A DNA stretch of 64,000 nt from Ruminococcus sp. 210702-SL.1.03 (lineage in GTDB: Bacteria > Bacillota > Clostridia > Oscillospirales > Ruminococcaceae), in the NCBI RefSeq assembly GCF_020559915.1, contig NZ_JAJCLZ010000003.1:1-64000 (forward strand), in the 5' to 3' direction. Below, in pieces: positions 34,943-43,521 of the stretch. A program made the translations under genes and the position numbers. The notes beneath the pieces are model-generated. The model was given only the letters and a program-made list of their open reading frames with translations. It was not told the origin of the DNA and did no database searches. Each line of letters starts with the position of its first letter. The first letter of the stretch is position 1.

Positions 34943-37408
34943 ATGAAAAAATTTGTGGCGGCGGCTACTGCTGCAGTACTCTCGTTTACTACCATGGCAT
35001 CTCTGGCTGCCTGCGGGAAAAAGGACATTCAGAAGCTGACCAACGCTCAGTGGCTCAGCATGATAAACCAGTCTTTCGGCATGAGCGGCTACACTGAGGA
35101 AGAGCCGTATTTTGAGAATATCAGCAGCGACAGCCCTTATTTCAGCGACGTGCAGACGGCTACCGAGTGGAACGTTATAGACGCTTCCGAAGATTTCGAC
35201 CCCGAGGACACGCTTTCGTGGGGCGAAGCTTATGTAACGCTTGTAAACGCGGGCGAATTTACAGACGAAAAAGCTTCTGATATGGATAAGATAAAGTACG
35301 GCATAGCCAACTTCGGCGTGGAGTCCAGAACTTACTGGAGAAACAGAGATATTAGCGCCGAGGACGCTATAAAGATGCTCAGCACCGCGCAGGAAAAGTG
35401 GGCGGGACATACTTACACCGACGATGAAAAGGTAGAAAAGGTGAAGTACTCAGAGGGCGTAGTTGACCTTACCACTGACGACAGCCCCGTTGAGCAGTAT
35501 TCCATCAACGGAAATATAGTTTCCATTCCCTCGATGCAGGATCTCGGCGACGGAACTACTTCCACTGTTTCTCAGGAAGACCTAGGCATAAAGAGCGGCG
35601 ACGTTTACGTTCTTCCCGCAAACGGCACATATCTTGGCGACACAGCCTGCCGTGCGGAAAACGTGTATGAGGAGAACGGCGAGATAAAGATAGAGAATTC
35701 CGAAGAGGATCTCGACCTTTACGACATCGCAGAAGAGATACAGCTAAAAGAAACGATGGAGCCTACCATGGAAAACTGCGTTGTGTACGACGGCAACGGC
35801 GAAGTTATCTCGGTAGGAAACAACATCTCGCCCGAAGTAACGGCAGAGATGAACAGCGCTCAGCCCACCCTTGACGATCTGACCAATAAAAACGACGGGA
35901 AGGATATGTTTGAGAGCACCGGCTTTGACGTTTCACATTCGTTCGATATGGGCGACGGCTGGAGCGTTGATCTGAAATACGGCGTGAACGGAAAGCTTGA
36001 CCTAGCGGCAAATGTAAAATATAAAAAAGAGAGCGAAAGCAAAAAGCAGGCTTTCAATTTCAGCGCAGGTTCTGCACTGAACGATTTTAAAGTTACAACA
36101 GACGTAGACTATAAGTGGTTTTCGCTCAACTCGGCGGAAGTTAAGGTGGACTATAAGCAGACCCAGACCTATAAAGCTGATGTTTCAACAAGCGGAAAGT
36201 GGACGGGCGCGCCCGATAACAACAGAAACACCAATTTCCTCAAAAACTTAAAAAAGAGCATAGTAAAGGACATAAACGCCGACGGCGCAAAAACTATCGC
36301 CAGCCGCAAGACCCTGCACATTGCAAGCCTTGATATATATAACGCGGGCATTGCTAAGGTCTGCCTTGATGTAAACTTTGAGATAAAGGTAGACGGCTCG
36401 ATAGAGCTTACGATAACTGAGGTCGGCAGCAAGGGCGTTTCTTACAAAAACGGCAAGCTCAGACTCATAAATACCTCTAATAAAGACCGCGCTTTTAAGG
36501 CTCAGGCGAGCGTAGAAGCTACTATGAAGATCGGCCCTGCGCTTTACGTTATGGGACTCAAAAAGAAGATACTCGGCTTTGACCTTAAAGTAGGCATAGG
36601 CGGAAAATACACAGGCGTTCTGCATATGGCAGACCCCGATATGGTATTGATAGAAGAAACGAGCGGTACAGACTTGCCGCCGACGGCTACGCCGCTGCTG
36701 GTCGGGCTGACTATCCCGTTCGACGCTTCGGCTATTGAAGACCTTGCAAGAATGAAAGGCGGAACGTATAACGGAAGCGGAACAGTTTCACTGCACATAG
36801 ACTCTTGCAGCGAGGTAACGCTGTACTTTATCCTTGGCGTGGAATTCAGCACTGACTCATATGCAAGCGACCTTCTCGGTTCAAAGATCAGCTTCTCGGG
36901 CGAGATACTTTCGGAAAAGAATGCGAGATTTGCGACAGTGCATTGCGATAACGGAGTAATGTCGGGCGTAGTGCTGGGCAATGAGGGTACGAACCTTTGC
37001 ACTCTCAAATATAAAGACTTCGACGGCAAGGACGCAGACAGCTCGGCCGACGACAGCAGTACCGACAGCAAGAGCAATGACAGCTCGGCTAAGAGCAGCT
37101 CTGACAGCGAGGATACCAGCAGCAACGAGATCGCGCACGGCGAGAAGCTCAATATAATGCAGCTCAAGACAATAATCGGTCCGGGCGAAACTACCGCTAT
37201 CATAATCCAGCAGCTTCCTTACGGCTATGAGATGAGCGATATTCAGTTCTCTTCCGACGACCCAGATATTGTTACCGTAAACGGTTCAGGAGAGATAACG
37301 GCTGTCGCTTCGGGCAACGCGCTTATCACGATAAAGACTTCCGACGGTAAAAATATGGCGTATGCGGCAGTCACTGTAACTGATAGTCACAATACATCTG
37401 CGGCGTAA
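34943..37408 (+). CDS. Large lipoprotein with C-terminal Big2-type Ig domain
   Basis: The 821-residue protein has a lipoprotein signal ending TMASLAAC (lipid Cys at about 24). An SLH-like helix region follows (about 33-100), then a long beta-rich middle of unknown fold, with tandem strands rich in Lys/Asp. A Ser/Asp/Thr-rich linker at about 690-725 (SSADDSSTDSKSNDSS) and a last domain with VTVNGSGEITAVASGNALIT, typical of bacterial Ig-like Big2 folds, complete it. GGAGG precedes the ATG. It is exported by Sec, not T7SS, and so is a surface accessory of the island; its function is unknown. Confidence 0.78.
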   Translation: MKKFVAAATAAVLSFTTMASLAACGKKDIQKLTNAQWLSMINQSFGMSGYTEEEPYFENISSDSPYFSDVQTATEWNVIDASEDFDPEDTLSWGEAYVTLVNAGEFTDEKASDMDKIKYGIANFGVESRTYWRNRDISAEDAIKMLSTAQEKWAGHTYTDDEKVEKVKYSEGVVDLTTDDSPVEQYSINGNIVSIPSMQDLGDGTTSTVSQEDLGIKSGDVYVLPANGTYLGDTACRAENVYEENGEIKIENSEEDLDLYDIAEEIQLKETMEPTMENCVVYDGNGEVISVGNNISPEVTAEMNSAQPTLDDLTNKNDGKDMFESTGFDVSHSFDMGDGWSVDLKYGVNGKLDLAANVKYKKESESKKQAFNFSAGSALNDFKVTTDVDYKWFSLNSAEVKVDYKQTQTYKADVSTSGKWTGAPDNNRNTNFLKNLKKSIVKDINADGAKTIASRKTLHIASLDIYNAGIAKVCLDVNFEIKVDGSIELTITEVGSKGVSYKNGKLRLINTSNKDRAFKAQASVEATMKIGPALYVMGLKKKILGFDLKVGIGGKYTGVLHMADPDMVLIEETSGTDLPPTATPLLVGLTIPFDASAIEDLARMKGGTYNGSGTVSLHIDSCSEVTLYFILGVEFSTDSYASDLLGSKISFSGEILSEKNARFATVHCDNGVMSGVVLGNEGTNLCTLKYKDFDGKDADSSADDSSTDSKSNDSSAKSSSDSEDTSSNEIAHGEKLNIMQLKTIIGPGETTAIIIQQLPYGYEMSDIQFSSDDPDIVTVNGSGEITAVASGNALITIKTSDGKNMAYAAVTVTDSHNTSAA

Positions 37409-37444
37409 TATTTAAAAATCATAACATAATATATGGAGCATCAT

Positions 37445-37954
37445 ATGAATAAGATCGATCTGGAATTTTTGAAAAAAGAAATTACTGGTGGTATGAACAC
37501 CAAAGTACCGTTGTTTTTCATTATAGTTTTTGGTGTAGTGATAGCAATGATGCTGGTCGGCTCGGTCAATTCTCCGCACGACGTTAAGGTCGCGATATGG
37601 GGAATCAGCGCCGGGCTGGTACTGGTGTGCGTGGTGATATGCGGTATATTGCCGCTCCTCAGCCACAAGAAAAATTCAAACGAGCTTCGTCCCGAGAATA
37701 TTAGGGTGAAAAAGCGTGTTGCGGTAGAAAAATATATCTCAAACGACGACCACTGGGTAGCCTTTAAAGGTGAGAAGAACGACCGCAGGGTAACGAACCA
37801 GCTTTATTACCGCGAGTTCGCACCCGGCCGCGAATTTTACATAATCAGCCGCGTGCAGATGAAAAATGGCAGAGAAACGGAAAAGCTGATAGGTATTTAC
37901 CCCGCCGATGTTTACACCATCGACACTAACGAAATATTTGTTGAGAGGAGCTGA
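37445..37954 (+). CDS. Small membrane protein with two spans
   Basis: I do not recognise the family. The 169-residue protein starts MNKIDLEFLKKEI, has two membrane spans (VPLFFIIVFGVVIAMMLVG and VAIWGISAGLVLVCVVICGI) and a soluble C-terminal beta-rich domain of about 95 residues (ISNDDHWVAFKGEKND...). I choose the ATG at 37445 with GGAG six bases before it; an upstream ATG at 37433 lacks a site. By position it may be a T7SS membrane-channel accessory comparable in place to EssA. No sequence identity to EssA is claimed. Confidence 0.72.
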   Translation: MNKIDLEFLKKEITGGMNTKVPLFFIIVFGVVIAMMLVGSVNSPHDVKVAIWGISAGLVLVCVVICGILPLLSHKKNSNELRPENIRVKKRVAVEKYISNDDHWVAFKGEKNDRRVTNQLYYREFAPGREFYIISRVQMKNGRETEKLIGIYPADVYTIDTNEIFVERS

Positions 37955-37960
37955 TCTGAA

Positions 37961-38458
37961 ATGGGGATAAACGTATCTGACGCATACGGGCGCGCTTACG
38001 ATATTTCCCTTGAAACGGAAAGCCTGCGTGCGGTGCGCAGGGCGCTGGTTTCATACAGCGGCGATATTTCGGTCAGTTGGTCGGCTAGGGAAACGCAGTA
38101 CATACTCGCCGCTCTGGAAAGCGCGATAAAAAAGCTTGACAGCGCCGCGGCTGAGATGGAAGGCATATGCTCAGACGTAAAAAGGGCGGCGCAGGATATA
38201 CGTCAGGAAGAGATACAGCGCAAAAGGGAGCGGATAGCGGGCGCACGCAGGGCTTTGGATAACGCCGAGAACAGCGTTCGCACGCTTGAAGAGAAAAAAG
38301 ATCTGCTCACGCAGGAGCTTGCGGCTTTGGCTGCCCAAAATGCAGATATATCGGCTATCACGGCGGAAATAGAAGCCGCCGACAGCGAGCTTACCGAAGC
38401 GAAACAGATAGAGGCAAGCTGCCGCACCGCTTATTACAATGCTCAGAGGAATGATTAA
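37961..38458 (+). CDS. WXG100-like helical protein with coiled-coil extension
   Basis: This 165-residue all-helical protein has a lone Trp at residue 40 in a turn (GDISVSW-SA) between a short helix and a long one, the layout of WXG100 proteins. A charged coiled coil of about 90 residues then runs to the end (ERIAGARRALDNAENSV..., many Glu/Lys/Ala heptads). It has no signal peptide or membrane span. It starts six bases after the previous gene. It may be an extra T7 substrate or chaperone; assignment rests on layout, not on a recognised family. Confidence 0.7.
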   Translation: MGINVSDAYGRAYDISLETESLRAVRRALVSYSGDISVSWSARETQYILAALESAIKKLDSAAAEMEGICSDVKRAAQDIRQEEIQRKRERIAGARRALDNAENSVRTLEEKKDLLTQELAALAAQNADISAITAEIEAADSELTEAKQIEASCRTAYYNAQRND

Positions 38459-38460
38459 AT

Positions 38461-39750
38461 TTGAACAAAATAAAACTGGAAAAGAAATCAAAAGGCACAC
38501 GCATAATAATCTCGAGCCAAAAGGGGCAGCAGCTAAAGCAAAACGAGATAGACCTGATAAATCAAAACAAGCCTAACTGCCTGCTGAAAATGAGCGTTAT
38601 CAAAAAGCCTTCAAAATTCAGGCTGATCTACGACGTTACGGGTTATGTAGACCTTGCGACCTATCTTTCAATGCCTGTGAACAAGATAAAATTTGCAGAC
38701 ATGATAAAGAAGATACTCGATAACAAGGAAAAGGTGCAGAAGGTCTGCTTCGACCTTAGCGGCATACTGCTCAGCCCGCAGTACATAATGGTGAACCCGC
38801 ACACGCTCAGCATCAGCTTTACCTATGTTCCGATACAGTTTTTTGAGGGCTATTTTGACCTGCGCGGTTTTCTGCTCGGGCTGATAGACATCACCAATTT
38901 CGACCTCAATGAAGACAGCTCGTATATTCAGGAGTACATAAGGATACTGAATAAAGGAGCGGTTTTCTCGACATATGAGCTTCAGCAGTATGTCGAAAAG
39001 CTTCTCAGCGCGCAGAAGCCTGTGAACAAGCAGCTTGTATGCCCGCACTGCGGAATGAAAATATCTTCCGACTCAAACTATTGCGGCTCGTGCGGAAATA
39101 AGATAACGAACTGCGCTGAAAAAGATTCGGGAAGCACATATATCCCGCCGACCGACCATTTCAGCAGCGATAAGTCAGAAAAGAAGAGCGCGGTGCAGAA
39201 ACAGAAGATAACCCCTCAGCCGCAGAATGTTCCGCAGCCGACTCCTCAGCCTGAATCTCAGCCAAAGCAGACCAAGAACCGCACCGTTGTGCCCGTTTCG
39301 ATAAGACCTACGGTAAATTCGCGGACTATACTTGTAAATCCCGATATAGACCCGAATTATCAGCAGGGAATAGCGCCGATGCCGCAGCAAGAGCCTGATC
39401 TTGACGATGAAGAGATGGGAACGACCTTGCTCAAGAAAAATACGGCGGCAGAAATCACTGCGGCGTACCTTGTAAGAAAAAGCACCGGCGAGGAGATCTG
39501 CGTAGACAAGCAGGAATTTACCGTGGGTCACAGCAAGACTAACGATTACCGCATTACGGACAACACGGCTGTCAGCCGCCGACATCTGAAAATAGTGAAT
39601 GAGGGCGGGGGTTTTTACGTTTACGACCTCGGCTCTACTAACGGCACGTTTATAAACGGCAAAAAGATAACGCCGAACCTGCCCGCTGAGATAACTGACG
39701 GCAGCACCGTTACCATTGCCGACGAAAACTATAAATTTGAGATCAGGTGA
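38461..39750 (+). CDS. DUF6382-like / zinc-ribbon / FHA protein
   Basis: The 429-residue protein has an N-terminal domain resembling DUF6382 (about 1-185, including RLIYDVTGYVDLATYLS). A zinc ribbon CPHCGMKI...CGSCGN (194-212) and a Pro/Gln-rich linker follow. DDEEMGTTLL (T321-T322) precedes a C-terminal FHA domain (about 350-428: VGHSKT, SRRH, STNGTFING). The start is TTG at 38461 with AGAGGA upstream. FHA binds phosphothreonine, and the TT pair just before it resembles the autophospho-peptide that docks into bacterial FHA domains. It sits directly before a phosphatase and a kinase gene. No membrane span is seen, which argues against it being EssB. Confidence 0.82.
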   Translation: MNKIKLEKKSKGTRIIISSQKGQQLKQNEIDLINQNKPNCLLKMSVIKKPSKFRLIYDVTGYVDLATYLSMPVNKIKFADMIKKILDNKEKVQKVCFDLSGILLSPQYIMVNPHTLSISFTYVPIQFFEGYFDLRGFLLGLIDITNFDLNEDSSYIQEYIRILNKGAVFSTYELQQYVEKLLSAQKPVNKQLVCPHCGMKISSDSNYCGSCGNKITNCAEKDSGSTYIPPTDHFSSDKSEKKSAVQKQKITPQPQNVPQPTPQPESQPKQTKNRTVVPVSIRPTVNSRTILVNPDIDPNYQQGIAPMPQQEPDLDDEEMGTTLLKKNTAAEITAAYLVRKSTGEEICVDKQEFTVGHSKTNDYRITDNTAVSRRHLKIVNEGGGFYVYDLGSTNGTFINGKKITPNLPAEITDGSTVTIADENYKFEIR

Positions 39751-39761
39751 GGAGAGCGAAG

Positions 39762-40535
39762 ATGAAATTCAGATTTGCATACTCTACCGATGTAGGAATA
39801 AGAAAAAAGACCAATCAGGACAGCCTTTGCATATCGGAAGCGAGCACGCCGCAGGGCGATGCAATAATGGCGGCGGTCTGCGACGGAATGGGCGGACTTA
39901 TAAAAGGCGAGCTTGCCAGCAAGACGATAATCGAGGCGCTGGAAAGCTGGTTCGCCGATGAACTTCCGGAGATATTGAGAAAGAGCGACCCTGCCGAAGA
40001 AGCGCTGAACTCATGGTACGAGCTTATATGCAGGGAAAACGAGCGGATACTCAGCTACGGCAAAAAATACTCGATGCAGTTGGGCTCTACGGTAACGGTT
40101 ATGATAATATTTCCCGACGGCAGGCTTGCTATGGCGCACGTCGGCGACAGCAGACTTTACCGAATGACCGACAGCGAGATAACTCAGCTTACCGAAGACC
40201 AGACATTCGTGGCGAGGGAGATAGCCGCAGGCAGAATGACGCCCGAAGAGGCGGAGAACGACCCGCGCAAAAATGTGCTTTTGCAGTGCGTGGGAGCTAC
40301 GGAGAAAACTCTGCCGCAGTTTTTGATAAGCGAAGCAAAGGCGGGAGAAAGCTACCTTTTATGCTCTGACGGTTTCAGACACAAGATCAGCGAAGATGAG
40401 ATGCGCGGGCTTCTCTCTCCGCGTTTCTGCATTTCAGAGGATAAAATGCGCGAGGGGCTTACAAAGCTGATAGAGCTGAATATGACGCGGCGCGAGAGCG
40501 ACAACATAACAGCGCTGCTGGTAAATACTATATGA
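39762..40535 (+). CDS. PP2C-family serine/threonine phosphatase
   Basis: This Mn2+-dependent phosphatase has NQDS (18-21), D41-G-M-G-G45, GSTVTVMIIF, AHVGDSRLYR, LLCSDG and DNITALLV: the full PP2C motif set. The 257-residue soluble protein starts at the ATG at 39762 with GGAG upstream; an in-frame GTG at 39747 overlapping the previous stop is less well placed. It forms a kinase-phosphatase pair with the next gene and should reverse its phosphorylations. Confidence 0.93.
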   Translation: MKFRFAYSTDVGIRKKTNQDSLCISEASTPQGDAIMAAVCDGMGGLIKGELASKTIIEALESWFADELPEILRKSDPAEEALNSWYELICRENERILSYGKKYSMQLGSTVTVMIIFPDGRLAMAHVGDSRLYRMTDSEITQLTEDQTFVAREIAAGRMTPEEAENDPRKNVLLQCVGATEKTLPQFLISEAKAGESYLLCSDGFRHKISEDEMRGLLSPRFCISEDKMREGLTKLIELNMTRRESDNITALLVNTI

Positions 40536-40560
40536 TACATCAAGAAGGGTAAAATACACT

Positions 40561-42261
40561 ATGGCTTCAATGGGCGAGATACTCGACGGAAAATACGAGA
40601 TACTTACTGAGATAGGAAAGGGCGGAATGTCCAAAGTATACCTCGCAAGAGATATACGCCTTAATAAACAGTGGGCGGTAAAAGAAGTCGAGAAAAATGC
40701 TAGGGATAGGAACAACAAAATAGTAGTTCAAAGCGCCATCGGCGAAGCGAATATGCTGAAAAAGCTTGACCACCCCGCTCTGCCGAGAATCGTAGATATT
40801 ATCGACAACGGCAAGGTGATATGCGTTGTAATGGACTACATAGAAGGCGTCCCGCTGAGCCGTGTGATAAAAGAAAAGGGCGCGCAGCCCGAGGACGCGG
40901 TCATCGACTGGGCAAAGCAGCTCTGCAACGTGCTCGACTACCTGCACACGCGCGAAAAGCCGATAATCTACCGTGATATGAAACCTGCGAACATAATGCT
41001 ACAGACCGACCATTCGGATAAAGACCACCCCTACGGCAGGATAAAGCTTTTCGATTTCGGAATAGCGCGCGAGTATAAGGAAAACAAAACCGGCGACACC
41101 GAGTGCATGGGCACAAAGGAATATGCCGCCCCCGAGCAGTTCGGCGAGATGGGTCAGACCGATGCGCGCACCGATATTTACTGCCTTGGCGCTACGCTTT
41201 ACCATTTGGTAACGGGGCATACATTCGTGGAAAATTTCAAGCCGATAAGAAGCTGGGACCCACAGCTCTCAGTGGGTTTTGACGAGATACTTACCAAATG
41301 CACTCAGCGCGAGAGGGAGAACAGGTATCAGTCCTGCGCAGAGCTGATGTACGCCCTCGACCACTACAAACAGTGGGGCAACGAATACCGCAGATCGCAG
41401 AAAAAGAAGTTGGGAGTATTCGCAGCGCTTTTCGCCTGCTCGATATTATCGCTGGGGCTGGGCTTCGGCAGTTTGGGTATGAGGACGCACACCAATAACC
41501 TCGACTATGAGCAGAACATGACCCGTGCGAAAAATGAAGCGCTGGTGGAAAATAAGATAGGGTATTACGAAAAGGCGATAGACATAAAACCTATGAATAT
41601 CGAGCCATACATAAACATGATCGAGGCTTACAAAGAAGACGCCGATTTCAGTACCGATGAAGAGCAGCAGTTCAAAAGCTGCATAAACAGTAACCTCGTA
41701 GAGCTGAAAAAGCAGAGCGATTACTGGAAGGTGGCTTACGAAACGGGCAAGCTTTACTGGTACTACTACGGCTACGGCAAGACCGACGACTCGGATAATC
41801 AGATAACGCGAATGAAAGCGGCGGTAGAGTGGTTCAACGACGTGGTGCAGTACGGCGATAAAAACGGCGATGAATACAAAATATCGCTCATCTACCGCGA
41901 CATAGGCATTTTCAACCGCGACATCACGCTAGACATCGAGGAAGCTTCCGACAAGGGCAAGTACGCGCCCTACTGGGAAAACCTGCGGTCTATGGCGGAG
42001 CAGGTGAACGGTGAAGATCAGGAGATAGTTCAGCTGGAGCTTTACCGACTGATAATGAACTCGATAGAGAATTACTCGAGAAAATTCAAGGCAGACGGCA
42101 TAAAGCAAGACGATATGCTGGCGGTGTACGATACAGTATGCGAAAAGCTGGAAGCGCTGAATACCAATTCTGACAAGACGGACGAGCTGAAAGCGCAGCT
42201 TATCGGCAGAAAGCAGACCGTGCGGCAGTCGATAGACAGCGCATACAGAGATGGGGAGTAA
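40561..42261 (+). CDS. Membrane serine/threonine protein kinase (PknB/Hanks type)
   Basis: The kinase domain spans residues 1 to about 270: Gly loop IGKGGMSKVYLA, catalytic Lys K41 in WAVKE, catalytic loop YRDMKPANI (D139, N144; Tyr replaces the usual His), DFG at 165-167, APE-like AAPEQF. A span at about 283-306 (GVFAALFACSILSLGLGFGS) and an outside helical, TPR-like domain of about 250 residues follow. It has no PASTA repeats. By operon position it probably controls the T7SS machinery and the FHA proteins. The outside helical domain may sense an unknown signal. Confidence 0.93.
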   Translation: MASMGEILDGKYEILTEIGKGGMSKVYLARDIRLNKQWAVKEVEKNARDRNNKIVVQSAIGEANMLKKLDHPALPRIVDIIDNGKVICVVMDYIEGVPLSRVIKEKGAQPEDAVIDWAKQLCNVLDYLHTREKPIIYRDMKPANIMLQTDHSDKDHPYGRIKLFDFGIAREYKENKTGDTECMGTKEYAAPEQFGEMGQTDARTDIYCLGATLYHLVTGHTFVENFKPIRSWDPQLSVGFDEILTKCTQRERENRYQSCAELMYALDHYKQWGNEYRRSQKKKLGVFAALFACSILSLGLGFGSLGMRTHTNNLDYEQNMTRAKNEALVENKIGYYEKAIDIKPMNIEPYINMIEAYKEDADFSTDEEQQFKSCINSNLVELKKQSDYWKVAYETGKLYWYYYGYGKTDDSDNQITRMKAAVEWFNDVVQYGDKNGDEYKISLIYRDIGIFNRDITLDIEEASDKGKYAPYWENLRSMAEQVNGEDQEIVQLELYRLIMNSIENYSRKFKADGIKQDDMLAVYDTVCEKLEALNTNSDKTDELKAQLIGRKQTVRQSIDSAYRDGE

Positions 42262-42270
42262 CGGAAGATT

Positions 42271-43071
42271 ATGAGTGCTGAAACATGGTTTATTATCGCG
42301 ATAGTGCTGTTCGTGATGGCGGGACTGCTGCTCGCGGCGGCGATAATAGTATTTTTCGCTTTAAAGATCCCCGATATAATCGGCGAGCTTTCGGGCAGAA
42401 ATTATGCTAAGGAACTAAAGCGTATGCGCGAGGAAGCTGCTAACCCCGTTCCGAAATTCGTGGCTTTTGAGGGCGGTACTACGGAAACGAGCGGCTCTTT
42501 CAACCTGCAAAATATCTACACGAAAAACATGAAGAGCGGCGAGCCTGAAAGGCCGAACATAAGAAGAGAGCGCCGCGACGAGCCGAATTTTGAAGCTCCG
42601 CCTACCTCGGCGTATATGAATGAGGGCGCGGAGATAAGCAGTTATCCTCAAACTTCGCATATAGGCGATGCTGTTGAGGAGGCCGCGGCGTATGAGGATA
42701 TGCCGCGCGGTACTGCGCATATCGGCAAGATAGGATCGGCGGGTGTAAATGCTGAGTACGTCGATGATGAACAGCCAACGGGCGTTCTTACTGACAATTC
42801 GCAGCAAGACGATGGCGAGCAGCTTACCAGCGTGCTTAGAGAAGACAGCGAACAGCTTACAGGCGTGCTGAATGAAAATCTGTATGATGAGGACGAGCAG
42901 CCTACCGATCTTTTGAGAGAGCCGGACGATATAACTTCTGAGCTTTCAAAACCGACCGACGGGGGGCAGGGCTTTACCGAGATATTTACAAGCACCGGCG
43001 ACGATGCCGACGGCGGTTTCGTGATAACGAGGTCTGTAAAGGAAGTACATACCGAAGAGGTGATCGCGTAA
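42271..43071 (+). CDS. Single-span protein with repeated Thr-x-x-Leu/Ile motifs
   Basis: I do not recognise the family. The 266-residue protein has an N-terminal span (about 7-31) and a long acidic, apparently disordered tail. The tail has repeats with Thr followed at +3 by Ile/Leu: T128-SHI, T148-AHI, T170-GVL, T186-SVL, T197-GVL, T212-DLL, most preceded by acidic residues plus Gln-Leu/Pro. FHA domains favour phosphothreonine with an aliphatic or acidic +3 residue, so this looks like a kinase substrate and multi-site FHA docking tail. It lies nine bases after the kinase gene. The role is inferred. Confidence 0.78.
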   Translation: MSAETWFIIAIVLFVMAGLLLAAAIIVFFALKIPDIIGELSGRNYAKELKRMREEAANPVPKFVAFEGGTTETSGSFNLQNIYTKNMKSGEPERPNIRRERRDEPNFEAPPTSAYMNEGAEISSYPQTSHIGDAVEEAAAYEDMPRGTAHIGKIGSAGVNAEYVDDEQPTGVLTDNSQQDDGEQLTSVLREDSEQLTGVLNENLYDEDEQPTDLLREPDDITSELSKPTDGGQGFTEIFTSTGDDADGGFVITRSVKEVHTEEVIA

Positions 43072-43521
43072 ATGAAGCTTTTTAAAAGCGCGCTCGTCTG
43101 CACGGTGATCTCTTCAGCCGCGATAGTGCTGATACCGCTGGAAGAGATCTCGAAAAGCTGGGAAAATGCCATGCGGTTTGCCGTGCCGATAATATTTTGG
43201 GCGGGGCTTGCGGCGGAGCAGATACTCTTCGGGATATGCCGAAAAAGCATAGGCGCTGCGGAAAAGCCAAAAAAGAACAAGGCTTTTACAGCGGCGTGCA
43301 TAGCGTTTGCGGTACTGCTGGCGGCTTTCATCGTGATGTCGGCGGCAAATATCGGCGCGAATGCGGCGCAGTTTGTAGTTTTGTCACTTTTAGTGCTTTC
43401 GCTGAGGTGCATATTTATCTTCAGAGGAAAGTGCTTTAGATATTATTCTGAAATAAAAGATATGAAAAAATTCGGCAAGAGAGATCTCGCTGAAAAGGAA
43501 AGGGAAGTTGATGATATATGA
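43072..43521 (+). CDS. Hydrophobic membrane protein, four spans
   Basis: The 149-residue protein is mostly hydrophobic with four likely membrane spans (SALVCTVISSAAIVLIPL, FAVPIIFWAGLAAEQILFGI, AFTAACIAFAVLLAAFIVMS, AAQFVVLSLLVLSLRCIFIF) and a charged C-terminal tail (KDMKKFGKRDLAEKEREVDD). It belongs to no family I can name. It starts right after the stop of the preceding gene and overlaps the next start by four bases, so it is tightly coupled to both. It may be a membrane partner of the T7SS channel. Confidence 0.7.
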   Translation: MKLFKSALVCTVISSAAIVLIPLEEISKSWENAMRFAVPIIFWAGLAAEQILFGICRKSIGAAEKPKKNKAFTAACIAFAVLLAAFIVMSAANIGANAAQFVVLSLLVLSLRCIFIFRGKCFRYYSEIKDMKKFGKRDLAEKEREVDDI

